Shown here one piece after another: positions 15,955-24,747 of a stretch of 64,000 nt of DNA. A model generated the notes under the pieces. It worked only from the letters and a program-made list of their open reading frames with translations. It was not told the origin of the DNA and did not search any database. A program made the translations under genes and the position numbers. This DNA comes from Streptomyces qaidamensis (GTDB lineage: Bacteria > Actinomycetota > Actinomycetes > Streptomycetales > Streptomycetaceae): NCBI RefSeq assembly GCF_001611795.1, contig NZ_CP015098.1:2108001-2172000 (forward strand). The letters run 5' to 3'. Each line of letters begins with the position of its first letter. Positions within the stretch are counted from its first letter, which is position 1.

Positions 15955-16368
15955 ATGGCAGGCACGTCCGGCGGGCGTCCGAGCATCTACCCGACGCTGC
16001 TGTACGCCGACGCGAAGGCGGCGATCCGGCAGCTCACGGAGGCCTTCGGCTTCACGGAGCTGTCGGTGTACGAGGGCGAGGACGGCTCGGTGCTGCACGC
16101 CGAGCTGGCACAGGGCAACGGCGCGGTGATGGTCGGCACCAAGGGCCGGGGCGGCCTGTTCGACGCGGCCATGAAGGACGCCGGCACCACGGGGGTGTAC
16201 GTGGTGGTGGACGACGTGGACGGGCACCACCGCCGCGCGGTGGACCACGGCGTGGAGGTGCTGATGCCCCCGACGGACCAGGACTACGGCTCGCGGGACT
16301 ACATGGCCCGGGACCTCGAGGGCAACGTGTGGAGCTTCGGCACGTACGCGCCCGAGATACCGGGCTGA
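15955..16368 (+). CDS. VOC superfamily (glyoxalase/bleomycin-resistance-like) protein
   Basis: A 137-residue protein with the paired beta-alpha-beta-beta-beta modules of the vicinal oxygen chelate fold: SIYPTLLYADAKAAIRQLTEAFGF in the first and TGVYVVVDDVDGHHRRAVDHGVEV in the second, ending DYMARDLEGNVWSFGTY. The first half resembles the PhnB/YdeR-like dimethylase group with a split Y-A-D-A start rather than classic glyoxalase I. The substrate is unknown. ATG 15955 follows GAGGAAG by 8 nt; the open frame begins earlier at 15763 but crosses the leader of the divergent ABC-F gene. The ends of this gene and the convergent one at 16384 are 15 bp apart. Confidence 0.8.
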   Translation: MAGTSGGRPSIYPTLLYADAKAAIRQLTEAFGFTELSVYEGEDGSVLHAELAQGNGAVMVGTKGRGGLFDAAMKDAGTTGVYVVVDDVDGHHRRAVDHGVEVLMPPTDQDYGSRDYMARDLEGNVWSFGTYAPEIPG

Positions 16369-16383
16369 CCCCGGGCGCCCGCC

Positions 16384-17709
16384 CTAGCTGCCGCCGGTGT
16401 GCACCTGGAAGGCGGCCCGGCGGACGGCTTTGGCCAGGGCCGGGTCGGGGTGTGCGGCGGCGAGGGCGACCAGGACCTGCACGGTGCGCGGATGCCCCAC
16501 GGCGCGTACCTCCTCCAGGAGCATCGGGACGGTCGGCTGCACCGCGGACTCCAGGTGGCGCACCAGCAGCGGCGCCTCCCCGTGGTCGGCGACGGCGGCC
16601 GCGGTGTCCACCCACAGCCAGGTCGCCTCCTCGCGGGTGAGGACCTCGTGGGCGTCCTCGGGGTCGGCGCCGTCGTGCTCGGCCAGCCACAGCAGCGCGT
16701 ACGGCCTGAGCGTGGGCTCGTCCAGCACACCGCGGACGTCCGGCTCGGCGGGGGCGCCGACCACGCGCAGCGCCTCGAAGGCGAGGCCGCGCAGCAGGGC
16801 GTCCTCACCGCGGGCGGCGCCGAGGAGTTCGGTGACGGCGCTGCCGACGGGGCGGGCGGCGAGCCAGGCGCGGTACTCGGCGCGGGCCGCGTTCGGGCGC
16901 AGCTGGGCGCAGCCGCGGAGCATGTCGTCGGCGGCCTGCTCGATGTTCCCGGCGGGGCTCTGCGCGGCGACGCAGATCTGCTCCAGCTTGACCCAGACGG
17001 CCCAGCTGCCGAGCGGGGTGAGCGTGGCCTGGCCGTCGCCGTAGGTGAGGGCGCCGACGGAGCCGAGGGCGCGCAGGGCCCAGTCGAGCAGGGGGGCGAG
17101 CGGGGCGTCGGTGGGCTCCGGTTCGGCGGCCGGCTCGGGCTGCGGGCCGTAGGGGATCTCGCAGCGGGCGGTGCGCAGCTCGGTGACGCGCTGCTCAAGG
17201 AGGTCCAGGAGCTGCTCCACGGGGACGGGTCCGGCGGACAGCTGGAGGAAGGACAGCGCCTGCGGCATGGCGGAGACGACCTCGGCGACGGCGGCGGGCT
17301 CGTGCTCCTCGGGCTCCGGATGGGCGAGCGACCAGGCGTCGAAGAGCGCGACCCAGCCGCGCAGCACGGCGCTGTCGTCGCGGTCCCAGGCGCGCAGCCG
17401 CCAGCCGGGGCGGGCGCTGTCGCCGTGCACCTCGACGAGGCCGGCGAGGCGGGCGGTGTCCCAGTCGGCTCTGACCTGAGCCGGTGTCAGGCCCAGCTCG
17501 CGGGCGGCCCGTTCGGCGGTCGCGTCGGAGAGGGTGGCCTTGCCGTCGTCGGTGGCGCTGTCCCGGCCGGGGCCGAGCGCGGCGTCGGCCCAGCGGGCGA
17601 CGCGGGCCGCGGCGGCGAGACCTGAGCGTGCCATTCTGGCCAGCTCCGCCGGTGCCGGGGTGCCCTCCGGGGGGCGTGGTGCGGGGCGGCGCGAGCGCCG
17701 CTGGTTCAT
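16384..17709 (-). CDS. Hypothetical alpha-helical (HEAT-like) protein
   Basis: A 441-residue cytoplasmic protein that I do not recognise by name. From about residue 130 it is almost fully helical, and the last 150 residues have a repeating helix-pair pattern (ARGEDALLRGLAFEALRVVGAPAEPD, then VLDEPTLRPYALLWLAEHDGADP, then MLLEEVRAVGHPRTVQVLVALAAAHPD) like HEAT or Armadillo repeats. An Asp/Glu/Pro-rich linker (PQPEPAAEPEPTDAPL) sits near residue 235. The N-terminal 30 residues are Arg/Pro rich. ATG 17709 (MNQRRSRRPAP) is preferred; the open frame runs 50 residues further without a leader. A scaffold role is plausible, but nothing in the sequence gives a function. Confidence 0.6.
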   Translation of the reverse strand: MNQRRSRRPAPRPPEGTPAPAELARMARSGLAAAARVARWADAALGPGRDSATDDGKATLSDATAERAARELGLTPAQVRADWDTARLAGLVEVHGDSARPGWRLRAWDRDDSAVLRGWVALFDAWSLAHPEPEEHEPAAVAEVVSAMPQALSFLQLSAGPVPVEQLLDLLEQRVTELRTARCEIPYGPQPEPAAEPEPTDAPLAPLLDWALRALGSVGALTYGDGQATLTPLGSWAVWVKLEQICVAAQSPAGNIEQAADDMLRGCAQLRPNAARAEYRAWLAARPVGSAVTELLGAARGEDALLRGLAFEALRVVGAPAEPDVRGVLDEPTLRPYALLWLAEHDGADPEDAHEVLTREEATWLWVDTAAAVADHGEAPLLVRHLESAVQPTVPMLLEEVRAVGHPRTVQVLVALAAAHPDPALAKAVRRAAFQVHTGGS

Positions 17710-18041
17710 CGCTGGTGGGGCGGCGGCCAGGGGTCGCGGGCGGACGAGTCGAAGCCTGGAGTCGCGCGGGATACGGGACGTCACGGGTGCAGTCTTCCGG
17801 TTGACGGTCCGAAAACCCAAACGGAATGTCACGGCGGGCGACGGGGATGGCCAACGCACCGGTTCCCGGGAGTGGTCGAGGGCCGGGAACCGGCCAGTGG
17901 TACGACGCTAAACGGAATCCTGGCGACCGGTCGGCGGGGAGGGCGGCGGAATGCGGTTGCGACGGGGCGAAGGGGGTCTGAACGAGGGGTGCGGGAGAAG
18001 CCGGGACGGGAGGCCGCGTCGGCGGGTGGAGGGGAGCGGCG
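17710..18041. other. Intergenic region between two minus-strand genes
   Basis: A 332-bp gap. It holds the 11-bp-stem hairpin at 17859-17893 and presumably the promoter of the downstream hypothetical gene. No ORF with convincing codon use is seen. Confidence 0.6.
17859..17893 (-). terminator. Hairpin after the alpha/beta hydrolase gene
   Basis: A perfect 11-bp stem (17859-17869 with 17883-17893) with a 13-nt loop, about 150 nt after the hydrolase stop on the minus strand. Confidence 0.55.
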
Positions 18042-19169
18042 TCACATGAGGGGTGTCAGGAAGCGCCGGAGGGCTTCCTCGTAGGCCTCCGGGTCGGCGT
18101 TCCACATGGCTCCGTGAGGTGCGTTGCGGACGGTGCGCAGGGCGACCATGTCGGGGCGGGCATCGGCGAGCCGGCGGGAGTGCTGCCAGGGGGCGACGGT
18201 GTCGTCCGGGCCGTGGATGACGAGCGCCGGGACGCTCGGCCCGCCGGACGGGACCGCTCCCGCCACACGGCCGCCGGACAGACCGGTGCGGCCCTGGGCG
18301 GCCCGGACCGCGAGGGGCAGCAGCGCGCCCGGGGTGCGACGGGCCGAGGCCAGGGCGCGCAGGGTGGTCTCCCAGGCGAGCACCGGGGAGTCCAGGACGA
18401 GCCCGGAGACACGGTCGCGCAGCCCCGAGTGCGCGGCGGCGCGCAGGGCCATGGTGGCGCCGGTGGACCAGCCGTGCAGGACGACCTGGCGGGCCCCGTA
18501 GCGCACGGCGTAGCGGATGGCGGCGTCGAGGTCGCGCCACTCGGTCTCGCCGAGGTGGCTGAGGCCGTCGGGCGGGCGGGGTGCGCCCAGGTCGCCGCGG
18601 TAGGCGAGGGCGAGCACCGGGACGTGGTTGCGGTGCAGGAACGGCATGACGTTCATGGCGAGTTCGCGGGTGGCACCCAGGCCGTGCACGGCGATCACCC
18701 AGGTGTCCCGCTTGCCCGGCAGGAACCACGCGGGCAGGGCGCCGAGTTCGCCGGGGACGTCGACGTCGGCGTGTTCGAGTCCGAGGGCGGCGCCCGGGTT
18801 GCCGACGTACACGTTCGGTGTGAGCCAGACCTTGTCACCGGGCTCCAGCGTGCCGTGCGTGACGCTCTCCAGGCGGCGCACGACGGTGTCGGCGGGGTGC
18901 GGGGGGCCGGTCAGGACGGGGCCGACGACCGCGTGCGAGCCGTTGCCGGACAGGCCGTAGCGACCGGGGCGCAGGGCGGCGAGGTCGCGGGTGAGGCTGA
19001 TCCGCCCGGCGGCGGTGCCGTGCACGGTGAGCCGGGGTTCGGTGGGCAGGGGCCTGCCGGGGGGCGCCTTGAGCGCGGCGTCGCTGGCGAGCCGGCCGGC
19101 GGCCACCGCGGCGGCACCGGCACCGATGACGGCGGTGACGGCAGCGGCCGCCGCTTTGACAGTGCGCAC
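18042..19169 (-). CDS. Membrane-anchored or secreted alpha/beta hydrolase
   Basis: A 375-residue alpha/beta-hydrolase. The nucleophile elbow is LHGWSTGATMAL (G-W-S-T-G), the acid is in VIHGPDDTVAPW and the His is in NAPHGAMWN; an upstream VIAVHGLGATRE provides the oxyanion-hole HG motif. A hydrophobic N-terminus (KAAAAAVTAVIGAGAAAVAAG) acts as a signal anchor or signal peptide, so the enzyme faces outward. Residues 40-140 form an extra beta-rich domain (TVHGTAAGRISLTRDLAALRPGRYGL). The substrate is unknown; esterase or peptidase are both possible. The GTG start is preceded by GGAG. The gap to the class II aldolase gene upstream is 82 bp. Confidence 0.82.
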   Translation of the reverse strand: MRTVKAAAAAVTAVIGAGAAAVAAGRLASDAALKAPPGRPLPTEPRLTVHGTAAGRISLTRDLAALRPGRYGLSGNGSHAVVGPVLTGPPHPADTVVRRLESVTHGTLEPGDKVWLTPNVYVGNPGAALGLEHADVDVPGELGALPAWFLPGKRDTWVIAVHGLGATRELAMNVMPFLHRNHVPVLALAYRGDLGAPRPPDGLSHLGETEWRDLDAAIRYAVRYGARQVVLHGWSTGATMALRAAAHSGLRDRVSGLVLDSPVLAWETTLRALASARRTPGALLPLAVRAAQGRTGLSGGRVAGAVPSGGPSVPALVIHGPDDTVAPWQHSRRLADARPDMVALRTVRNAPHGAMWNADPEAYEEALRRFLTPLM

Positions 19170-19251
19170 GGCTCCAGTGTCCCGGCCGATTCCGCGGGCG
19201 ACCAGTGGGGCGGAGCGGCGGGGTGACGCCCGCGGCGGCCGCAGGGACGGC

Positions 19252-20004
19252 TCAGCCCCGCTGGCCGTAGCCGCGCAGGCGCTCCTCCACCTCCGTCAGC
19301 TGTTCCCGGGACAGCAGGCTCGGGGCCTGGCCGGGCACCGAGGAGGCGGTCAGCCACAGGCGGCACATCCACTCCAGCTGGGCGGTGCGGTCGTAGGCCT
19401 GGGCGAGGGTGGTGCCGTGGGTGACGGTGCCGTGGTTCTGGAGGAGGCAGCCGGAGCGGCCGTCGAGGGCGCGGAGCATGTTCTCGGCCAGCTCGTCGGT
19501 GCCGTACGTGGCATACGGGGCGACTCGGACGGGGCCGCCGAGTGCCGCGGCCATGTAGTGGATCAGCGGGAGTTCGCTCACGAGCGTCGAGACGGCCGTC
19601 GCGTGGACGGCGTGGGTGTGGACGACGGCCCGGGCGCCGGTGGTGCGGTAGACCGCGAGGTGCATGGGCAGCTCGCTGGTGGGGACGAGGGTGCCGAGGA
19701 CCTGCCGGCCGTCGAGGCCGACGCCGGTCACGTCGTCCGGGGTCAGCCGGTCGTAGGGGACGCCCGACGGTGTGACCAGGACGGTGTCCCCGACGCGCAC
19801 GGAGACGTTGCCCGACGTGCCGACGACCAGTCCGTCCGCGACCGTCCGGCGGGCCGCCGCGACGAGCTCCTCCCAGGCGTGCGCCTCCTCGGGGCGCGCG
19901 CTCCTGCGCCGCGGCTCCCCCGCGCCCCGTCCGCCCTCCCCCGCGTCCCGTCCGCCCTCCCGCGCGTCCCCCGTGCCCCGCTCGTCGCCTCGCTGCTCAG
20001 CCAT
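19252..20004 (-). CDS. Class II aldolase/adducin family protein
   Basis: A 250-residue enzyme of the L-fuculose-phosphate aldolase/L-ribulose-5-phosphate epimerase family. The fold starts after a 40-residue low-complexity Gly/Arg/Glu segment: GLVVGTSGNVSVRVGD (phosphate-binding region), TSELPMHLAVYRTTGARAVVHTHAVHA (metal-binding His residues) and LLQNHGTVTHG (third metal His). In the family a divalent zinc-type metal supports retro-aldol cleavage of sugar phosphates. The first 40 residues are unlike relatives and may be a mis-start or a real disordered tail. No sugar kinase or transporter is adjacent, so the substrate is open. The divergent phosphate transporter starts 354 bp away. Confidence 0.84.
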   Translation of the reverse strand: MAEQRGDERGTGDAREGGRDAGEGGRGAGEPRRRSARPEEAHAWEELVAAARRTVADGLVVGTSGNVSVRVGDTVLVTPSGVPYDRLTPDDVTGVGLDGRQVLGTLVPTSELPMHLAVYRTTGARAVVHTHAVHATAVSTLVSELPLIHYMAAALGGPVRVAPYATYGTDELAENMLRALDGRSGCLLQNHGTVTHGTTLAQAYDRTAQLEWMCRLWLTASSVPGQAPSLLSREQLTEVEERLRGYGQRG

Positions 20005-20358
20005 GCCGCGATCCTGCCAGGCACGGGCTCAACGCGCCGCCGGGCGGGGATACTTCTTCGCCCTGCCCGACCGGCCCTCCGGCCGGGCGCAGGCGGCGCA
20101 CTTCGTACGCAACGGCGGCAGCCGGACGGCTGACGGCTGGACGCTGTGGCCCGCGCTCGATCGAATACGACCCCGGGTCATTCGATCAGCCGAAGCGGCT
20201 CGGGAGGGGCGCCTAGTCGCGGGGCGCCGGTGCGGCCGTCTCGGCGCGTCGTCCCGACCCCCTGTGCGGTCACCCCTGCGCCCCTCCCAGTTCATCTTCC
20301 GTTCACTCAGGTTGCCTACGGTCGTCCAGCCAATGACCTCGAACGATTGCCTGGGTAA
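20005..20358. other. Divergent promoter region between the aldolase and phosphate transporter genes
   Basis: A 354-bp gap. The right end holds the PHO box at 20290-20322. A GC-rich potential hairpin lies near 20070-20095. The remaining part shows no gene with convincing codon use. Confidence 0.55.
20290..20322 (+). promoter_or_regulatory. PHO box (PhoP binding site) upstream of the Pit transporter
   Basis: Two adjacent 11-nt direct repeat units, GTTCATCTTCC (20290) and GTTCACTCAGG (20301), followed by a weaker third unit TTGCCTACGGT, match the Streptomyces PhoP-box consensus (GTTCACC-type 7-mers every 11 nt). The site lies 37-69 bp before the start codon. Confidence 0.8.
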
Positions 20359-21603
<1,245 letters not shown>

Positions 21604-21637
21604 CCCCGCCCACCGGCAACAAGGAAGAGTCTCCGAT

Positions 21638-21859
21638 ATGAAGATCGACTGGGTGGCCCTCGGCTCCGTGTTCGGCGTCAGCCTCGTGGTCACCGTGGCT
21701 CTCGTGGGCCTGTTCACCCTCGGCATCACCGGTCTGACCCGCCGCGAGCGGGCGGTGGCCCAGGGCGGGTCCGCAGGCCTCGCGGTCACCGGCGCGTACG
21801 CGTGCTTCGCGGCGTGCGCGGCGGCCGTCGGGTACGGCATCTATCTGATCGTGGCCTGA
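21638..21859 (+). CDS. Small membrane protein paired with the Pit transporter
   Basis: A 73-residue protein with two membrane segments (WVALGSVFGVSLVVTVALVGLF, about 5-27; GLAVTGAYACFAACAAAVGYGIYLIVA, about 47-73) joined by a short basic loop (TRRERAVAQ). A good AAGGAAG leader precedes the ATG. It is the second gene of the phosphate transporter operon and probably an accessory or stabilising subunit. A matching small protein follows pit genes in other Streptomyces (from memory). No other function can be read. Confidence 0.8.
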   Translation: MKIDWVALGSVFGVSLVVTVALVGLFTLGITGLTRRERAVAQGGSAGLAVTGAYACFAACAAAVGYGIYLIVA

Positions 21860-21881
21860 CGGCCCGACCGCACATCGTCCG

Positions 21882-21917
21882 CCGGGCGGCACGGGACCTG
21901 ACTCCTGTGCCGCCCGG
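21882..21917 (+). terminator. Hairpin terminator of the phosphate transporter operon
   Basis: An 11-bp perfect stem (21882-21892 with 21907-21917), extended to 14 bp with one wobble pair and an 8-nt loop, 23 nt after the stop. Confidence 0.75.
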
Positions 21918-21981
21918 TCGTCGTGTGTGCGCATGGGGATGTGGGGTTCTCCACACTCTCCCCTCGCAGGTCAACGGCAAG

Positions 21982-22010
21982 TTGACGGCGGTTCGCGGCC
22001 GTGGTGGACT
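21982..22010 (+). promoter_or_regulatory. Sigma-70-type promoter of the cobalamin operon
   Basis: TTGACG at 21982-21987 and TGGACT at 22005-22010 are separated by 17 bp, which is close to the HrdB consensus. Transcription would begin near 22017, exactly where the riboswitch starts. Confidence 0.65.
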
Positions 22011-22013
22011 GCC

Positions 22014-22160
22014 GGGGCCAATACGGCGGCAGGAGAGGAAGCCGGTGAAAGTCCGGCGCGGTCCCGCCACTGTCACCGGGGTAGCAATCCCCGGGAGCCA
22101 GGAACTCTCACCGCCGGTCTCGTCGAACCAGGGCGTGGACACCCTGAGTGAGGACACATA
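22014..22160 (+). promoter_or_regulatory. Cobalamin riboswitch
   Basis: The conserved core of the adenosylcobalamin aptamer is present: GCCGGTGAAAGTCCGGC (from 22041), then GGTCCCGCCACTGT with the invariant GCCACTG (22066), a GGGGTAGCAATCCCC hairpin, and the B12-box-like GAGCCAGGAACTC (22095). The P1-side and expression platform run to about 22160, followed by a 19-codon ORF and cobD. When cobalamin is plentiful, binding is expected to shut off the entire downstream operon. Confidence 0.93.
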
Positions 22161-22165
22161 TCGCC

Positions 22166-22225
22166 ATGCGCGGCTGCCGACCGAGGTTCAACACCCCACC
22201 CCTGCCCGCCCACCCGGCCGGCTGA
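22166..22225 (+). CDS. 19-codon leader ORF between the B12 riboswitch and cobD
   Basis: ATG 22166 starts MRGCRPRFNTPPLPAHPAG and stops 4 nt before the cobD ATG. GAGTGAGGAC lies about 8 nt upstream and could serve as its ribosome binding site, while cobD itself has none that is obvious. The spacing suggests that cobD is reached by translational coupling, so the riboswitch may act by masking the leader ORF start. Translation is inferred only. Confidence 0.45.
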   Translation: MRGCRPRFNTPPLPAHPAG

Positions 22226-22229
22226 GCCC

Positions 22230-23237
22230 ATGGGTGCCGGTCGCGTCTTCGCGTACGGCGCCGCCGCCGGTCTGATCGGTGACCTGCTGCTCGGTGATCC
22301 TCGCCGGGGGCATCCGGTCGCCGCGTTCGGACGGGCCGCGGGTGCCGTGGAACGGGTGCTGTGGCGGGACCACCGCGGGTGGGGCACGCTGCACACCGCC
22401 GTCTGTGCCGGAGGGGCCGTAGCCCTCGGGTCCGTCGCCGCGCGGGCCGTGCGGACGTCCGCCGTCGCCTCCGTCGCGCTGACCGCAGCCGCCACCTGGG
22501 CCGTCGTCGGGGGGACTTCGCTCGCCCGGGAGGCGCAGGCCATCGGGCGGGCCCTGGAGGCCGGGGACGTCGAGACGGCCCGGGCCCGGCTGCCGCATCT
22601 GTGCGGGCGGGATCCGCAGGCCCTCGACGCCGACGGCATGGCCCGGGCCGTGGTCGAGTCCGTCGCCGAGAACACCTCCGACGCGGTGGTGGGGGCCCTG
22701 GTGTGGGGGGCCGTCGGCGGGGTGCCCGGGCTGCTCGGGTTCCGGGCCGTCAACACCCTGGACGCCATGGTCGGGCACAAGTCGGCCCGCTACCGGCGCT
22801 ACGGCTGGGCCTCCGCGCGCCTGGACGACCTCGCGGGGTGGCCGGGAGCGCGGCTGACCGCCGTACTCGCCGCCCTGGCCGGGCCGGATCCGCGGGGGGC
22901 CGTGCGGGCCTGGCGGGCCGACGCGGCGCACCATCCGAGTCCCAACGCCGGGCCCGTGGAGGCCTCGTTCGCCGGGGCGCTCGGGGTGCGGCTGGGCGGG
23001 ACGCTCTCGTACGGCGGGCGGGTGGAGCACCGGCCCGTGCTGAACACGCGGGGGCGGGCCGTCGGCACGCACGACGTCGAGCGGGTCGTGCGGCTGTCGA
23101 AGCGCGTCACCTGGCTCGCGCTCGGGGTGTGCGCGGGCGCGCGGTTGCTGACGAGTGCGCGGTTGTCCAGGAGCGTCCGGTCGCTCGGGAGTGCGCCGTC
23201 GCTCAAGGGCGCGCGGTCGCTGAAGAGGGGGAAATGA
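22230..23237 (+). CDS. cobD: Adenosylcobinamide-phosphate synthase (CbiB/CobD)
   Basis: A 335-residue integral membrane enzyme that attaches aminopropanol (or its phosphate) to adenosylcobyric acid late in cobalamin synthesis. Family features: [18 protein letters not shown] at the N-terminus, [58 protein letters not shown] and [24 protein letters not shown]. The first gene of the 13-gene cob operon. The last 30 residues (from about 305) are unusual: a run of hexapeptide-like repeats ([18 protein letters not shown]) encoded by an 18-bp degenerate tandem repeat at 23140-23229. There is 1 nt between its TGA and the cobQ ATG. Confidence 0.92.
   Translation: MGAGRVFAYGAAAGLIGDLLLGDPRRGHPVAAFGRAAGAVERVLWRDHRGWGTLHTAVCAGGAVALGSVAARAVRTSAVASVALTAAATWAVVGGTSLAREAQAIGRALEAGDVETARARLPHLCGRDPQALDADGMARAVVESVAENTSDAVVGALVWGAVGGVPGLLGFRAVNTLDAMVGHKSARYRRYGWASARLDDLAGWPGARLTAVLAALAGPDPRGAVRAWRADAAHHPSPNAGPVEASFAGALGVRLGGTLSYGGRVEHRPVLNTRGRAVGTHDVERVVRLSKRVTWLALGVCAGARLLTSARLSRSVRSLGSAPSLKGARSLKRGK
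23140..23229 (+). repeat. Degenerate 18-22-bp tandem repeat in the 3' end of cobD
   Basis: Units begin GCGCGGTTG, GCGCGGTTG, CCGGTCGCT, GCCGTCGCT and GCGGTCGCT and lie 18-22 bp apart, staying in frame. They encode the Arg/Ser/Leu-rich C-terminal tail of CobD. Confidence 0.6.
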
Positions 23238-23238
23238 C

Positions 23239-24747
23239 ATGAGCGGTGGGCTTCTCGTCGCCGGTACGACCTCCGACGCCGGCAAGAGCGTCGTGACCGC
23301 CGGGATCTGCCGGTGGCTGGTGCGCCAGGGCGTGAAGGTCGCGCCCTTCAAGGCGCAGAACATGTCCCTGAACTCCTTCGTGACGACGGAGGGGGCCGAG
23401 ATCGGGCGGGCGCAGGCCATGCAGGCGCAGGCCTGCCGCATCGAGCCGACCGCGCTGATGAATCCGGTGCTGCTCAAGCCCGGTGGCGAGCAGAGCAGTC
23501 AGGTCGTGCTGCTGGGCAAGCCGGTCGGGGAGCTGAGCGCGCGCGGCTACCACGGCGGCCGGCAGCAGCAGTTGCTCGGGACGGTGCTGGACTGCCTGGA
23601 GCAGTTGCGGGGCACGTATGACGCGGTGATCTGTGAGGGGGCCGGTTCTCCCGCCGAGATCAATCTGCGGCGGACGGACATCGTGAACATGGGGATCGCC
23701 CGGAACGCCGGGCTGCCCGTGCTCGTGGTCGGCGACATCGACCGGGGCGGGGTGTTCGCCTCGTTCTTCGGGACGGTGGCGCTGCTGTCGCCCGAGGACC
23801 AGGCATGTGTCGCCGGGTTCCTCGTCAACAAGTTCCGCGGGGACGTCTCCCTGCTGGAGCCGGGGCTGGACATGCTGCTCGGCCTCACCGGGCGGCGTAC
23901 GTACGGCGTGCTGCCGTTCCGGCACGGGCTCGGGATCGACGAGGAGGACGGGCTGCGGGTCTCCCTGCGGGGAGCCGTACGGGAGTCCGTGGTCGCCCCG
24001 CCGGTCGGCGAGGACGTGCTGCGCGTCGCGGTCTGTGCCGTGCCGCTCATGTCCAACTTCACCGACGTGGACGCCCTGGCCGCCGAACCGGGCGTCGTGG
24101 TGCGGTTCGTGGACCGGCCGGAGGAGCTGTCCGACGCCGACCTCGTCATCGTGCCCGGCACCCGGGGGACGGTCCGGGCGCTGGAGTGGCTGCGCGAGCG
24201 GGGCCTCGCCGAGGCGCTGGTCCGCAGAGTCGCCGAGCAGCGGCCCGTGCTCGGCATCTGCGGCGGCTTCCAGATCCTCGGCGAGCACATCGAGGACGAC
24301 GTCGAGAGCCGCAGAGGGCACGTCGACGGGCTCGGGATCCTGCCCGTGCGGGTGCGGTTCGCCCGCGAGAAGACCCTCACCCGGCCGTCCGGTGAGGCCC
24401 TCGGGGAACGCGTCGAGGGCTACGAGATCCACCACGGCGTCGCCGACGTCACGGGAGGGACCCCCTTCCTGGACGGCTGCCGGGTCGGCCAGACCTGGGG
24501 CACGCACTGGCACGGCTCGCTGGAGTCGGACGGCTTCCGGCGGGCCTTTCTGCGCGAGGTGGCGGCCGCCGCGGGCCGCCGCTTCGTGCCGGCGCCGGAC
24601 ACCTCGTTCGCCGCGCTGCGCGAGGAGCAGCTCGACCGGCTCGGCGACCTGATCGAACAGCACGCGGACACGGACGCGCTGTGGCGGCTCATCGAGTCCG
24701 GCGCGCCGCAAGGACTGCCCTTCATTCCACCGGGAGCGCCCGCATGA
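23239..24747 (+). CDS. cobQ: Cobyric acid synthase CobQ
   Basis: A 502-residue glutamine-dependent amidotransferase that amidates the b, d, e and g side chains of adenosylcobyrinic acid a,c-diamide. The N-terminal dethiobiotin-synthetase-like ATPase domain starts [20 protein letters not shown] and includes [14 protein letters not shown] and [23 protein letters not shown]. The C-terminal class I glutamine amidotransferase-like domain has the nucleophile C341 ([11 protein letters not shown]) and H423 (GTHWHG). The length is typical. Its TGA overlaps the cobN ATG by 4 nt. Confidence 0.95.
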   Translation: MSGGLLVAGTTSDAGKSVVTAGICRWLVRQGVKVAPFKAQNMSLNSFVTTEGAEIGRAQAMQAQACRIEPTALMNPVLLKPGGEQSSQVVLLGKPVGELSARGYHGGRQQQLLGTVLDCLEQLRGTYDAVICEGAGSPAEINLRRTDIVNMGIARNAGLPVLVVGDIDRGGVFASFFGTVALLSPEDQACVAGFLVNKFRGDVSLLEPGLDMLLGLTGRRTYGVLPFRHGLGIDEEDGLRVSLRGAVRESVVAPPVGEDVLRVAVCAVPLMSNFTDVDALAAEPGVVVRFVDRPEELSDADLVIVPGTRGTVRALEWLRERGLAEALVRRVAEQRPVLGICGGFQILGEHIEDDVESRRGHVDGLGILPVRVRFAREKTLTRPSGEALGERVEGYEIHHGVADVTGGTPFLDGCRVGQTWGTHWHGSLESDGFRRAFLREVAAAAGRRFVPAPDTSFAALREEQLDRLGDLIEQHADTDALWRLIESGAPQGLPFIPPGAPA

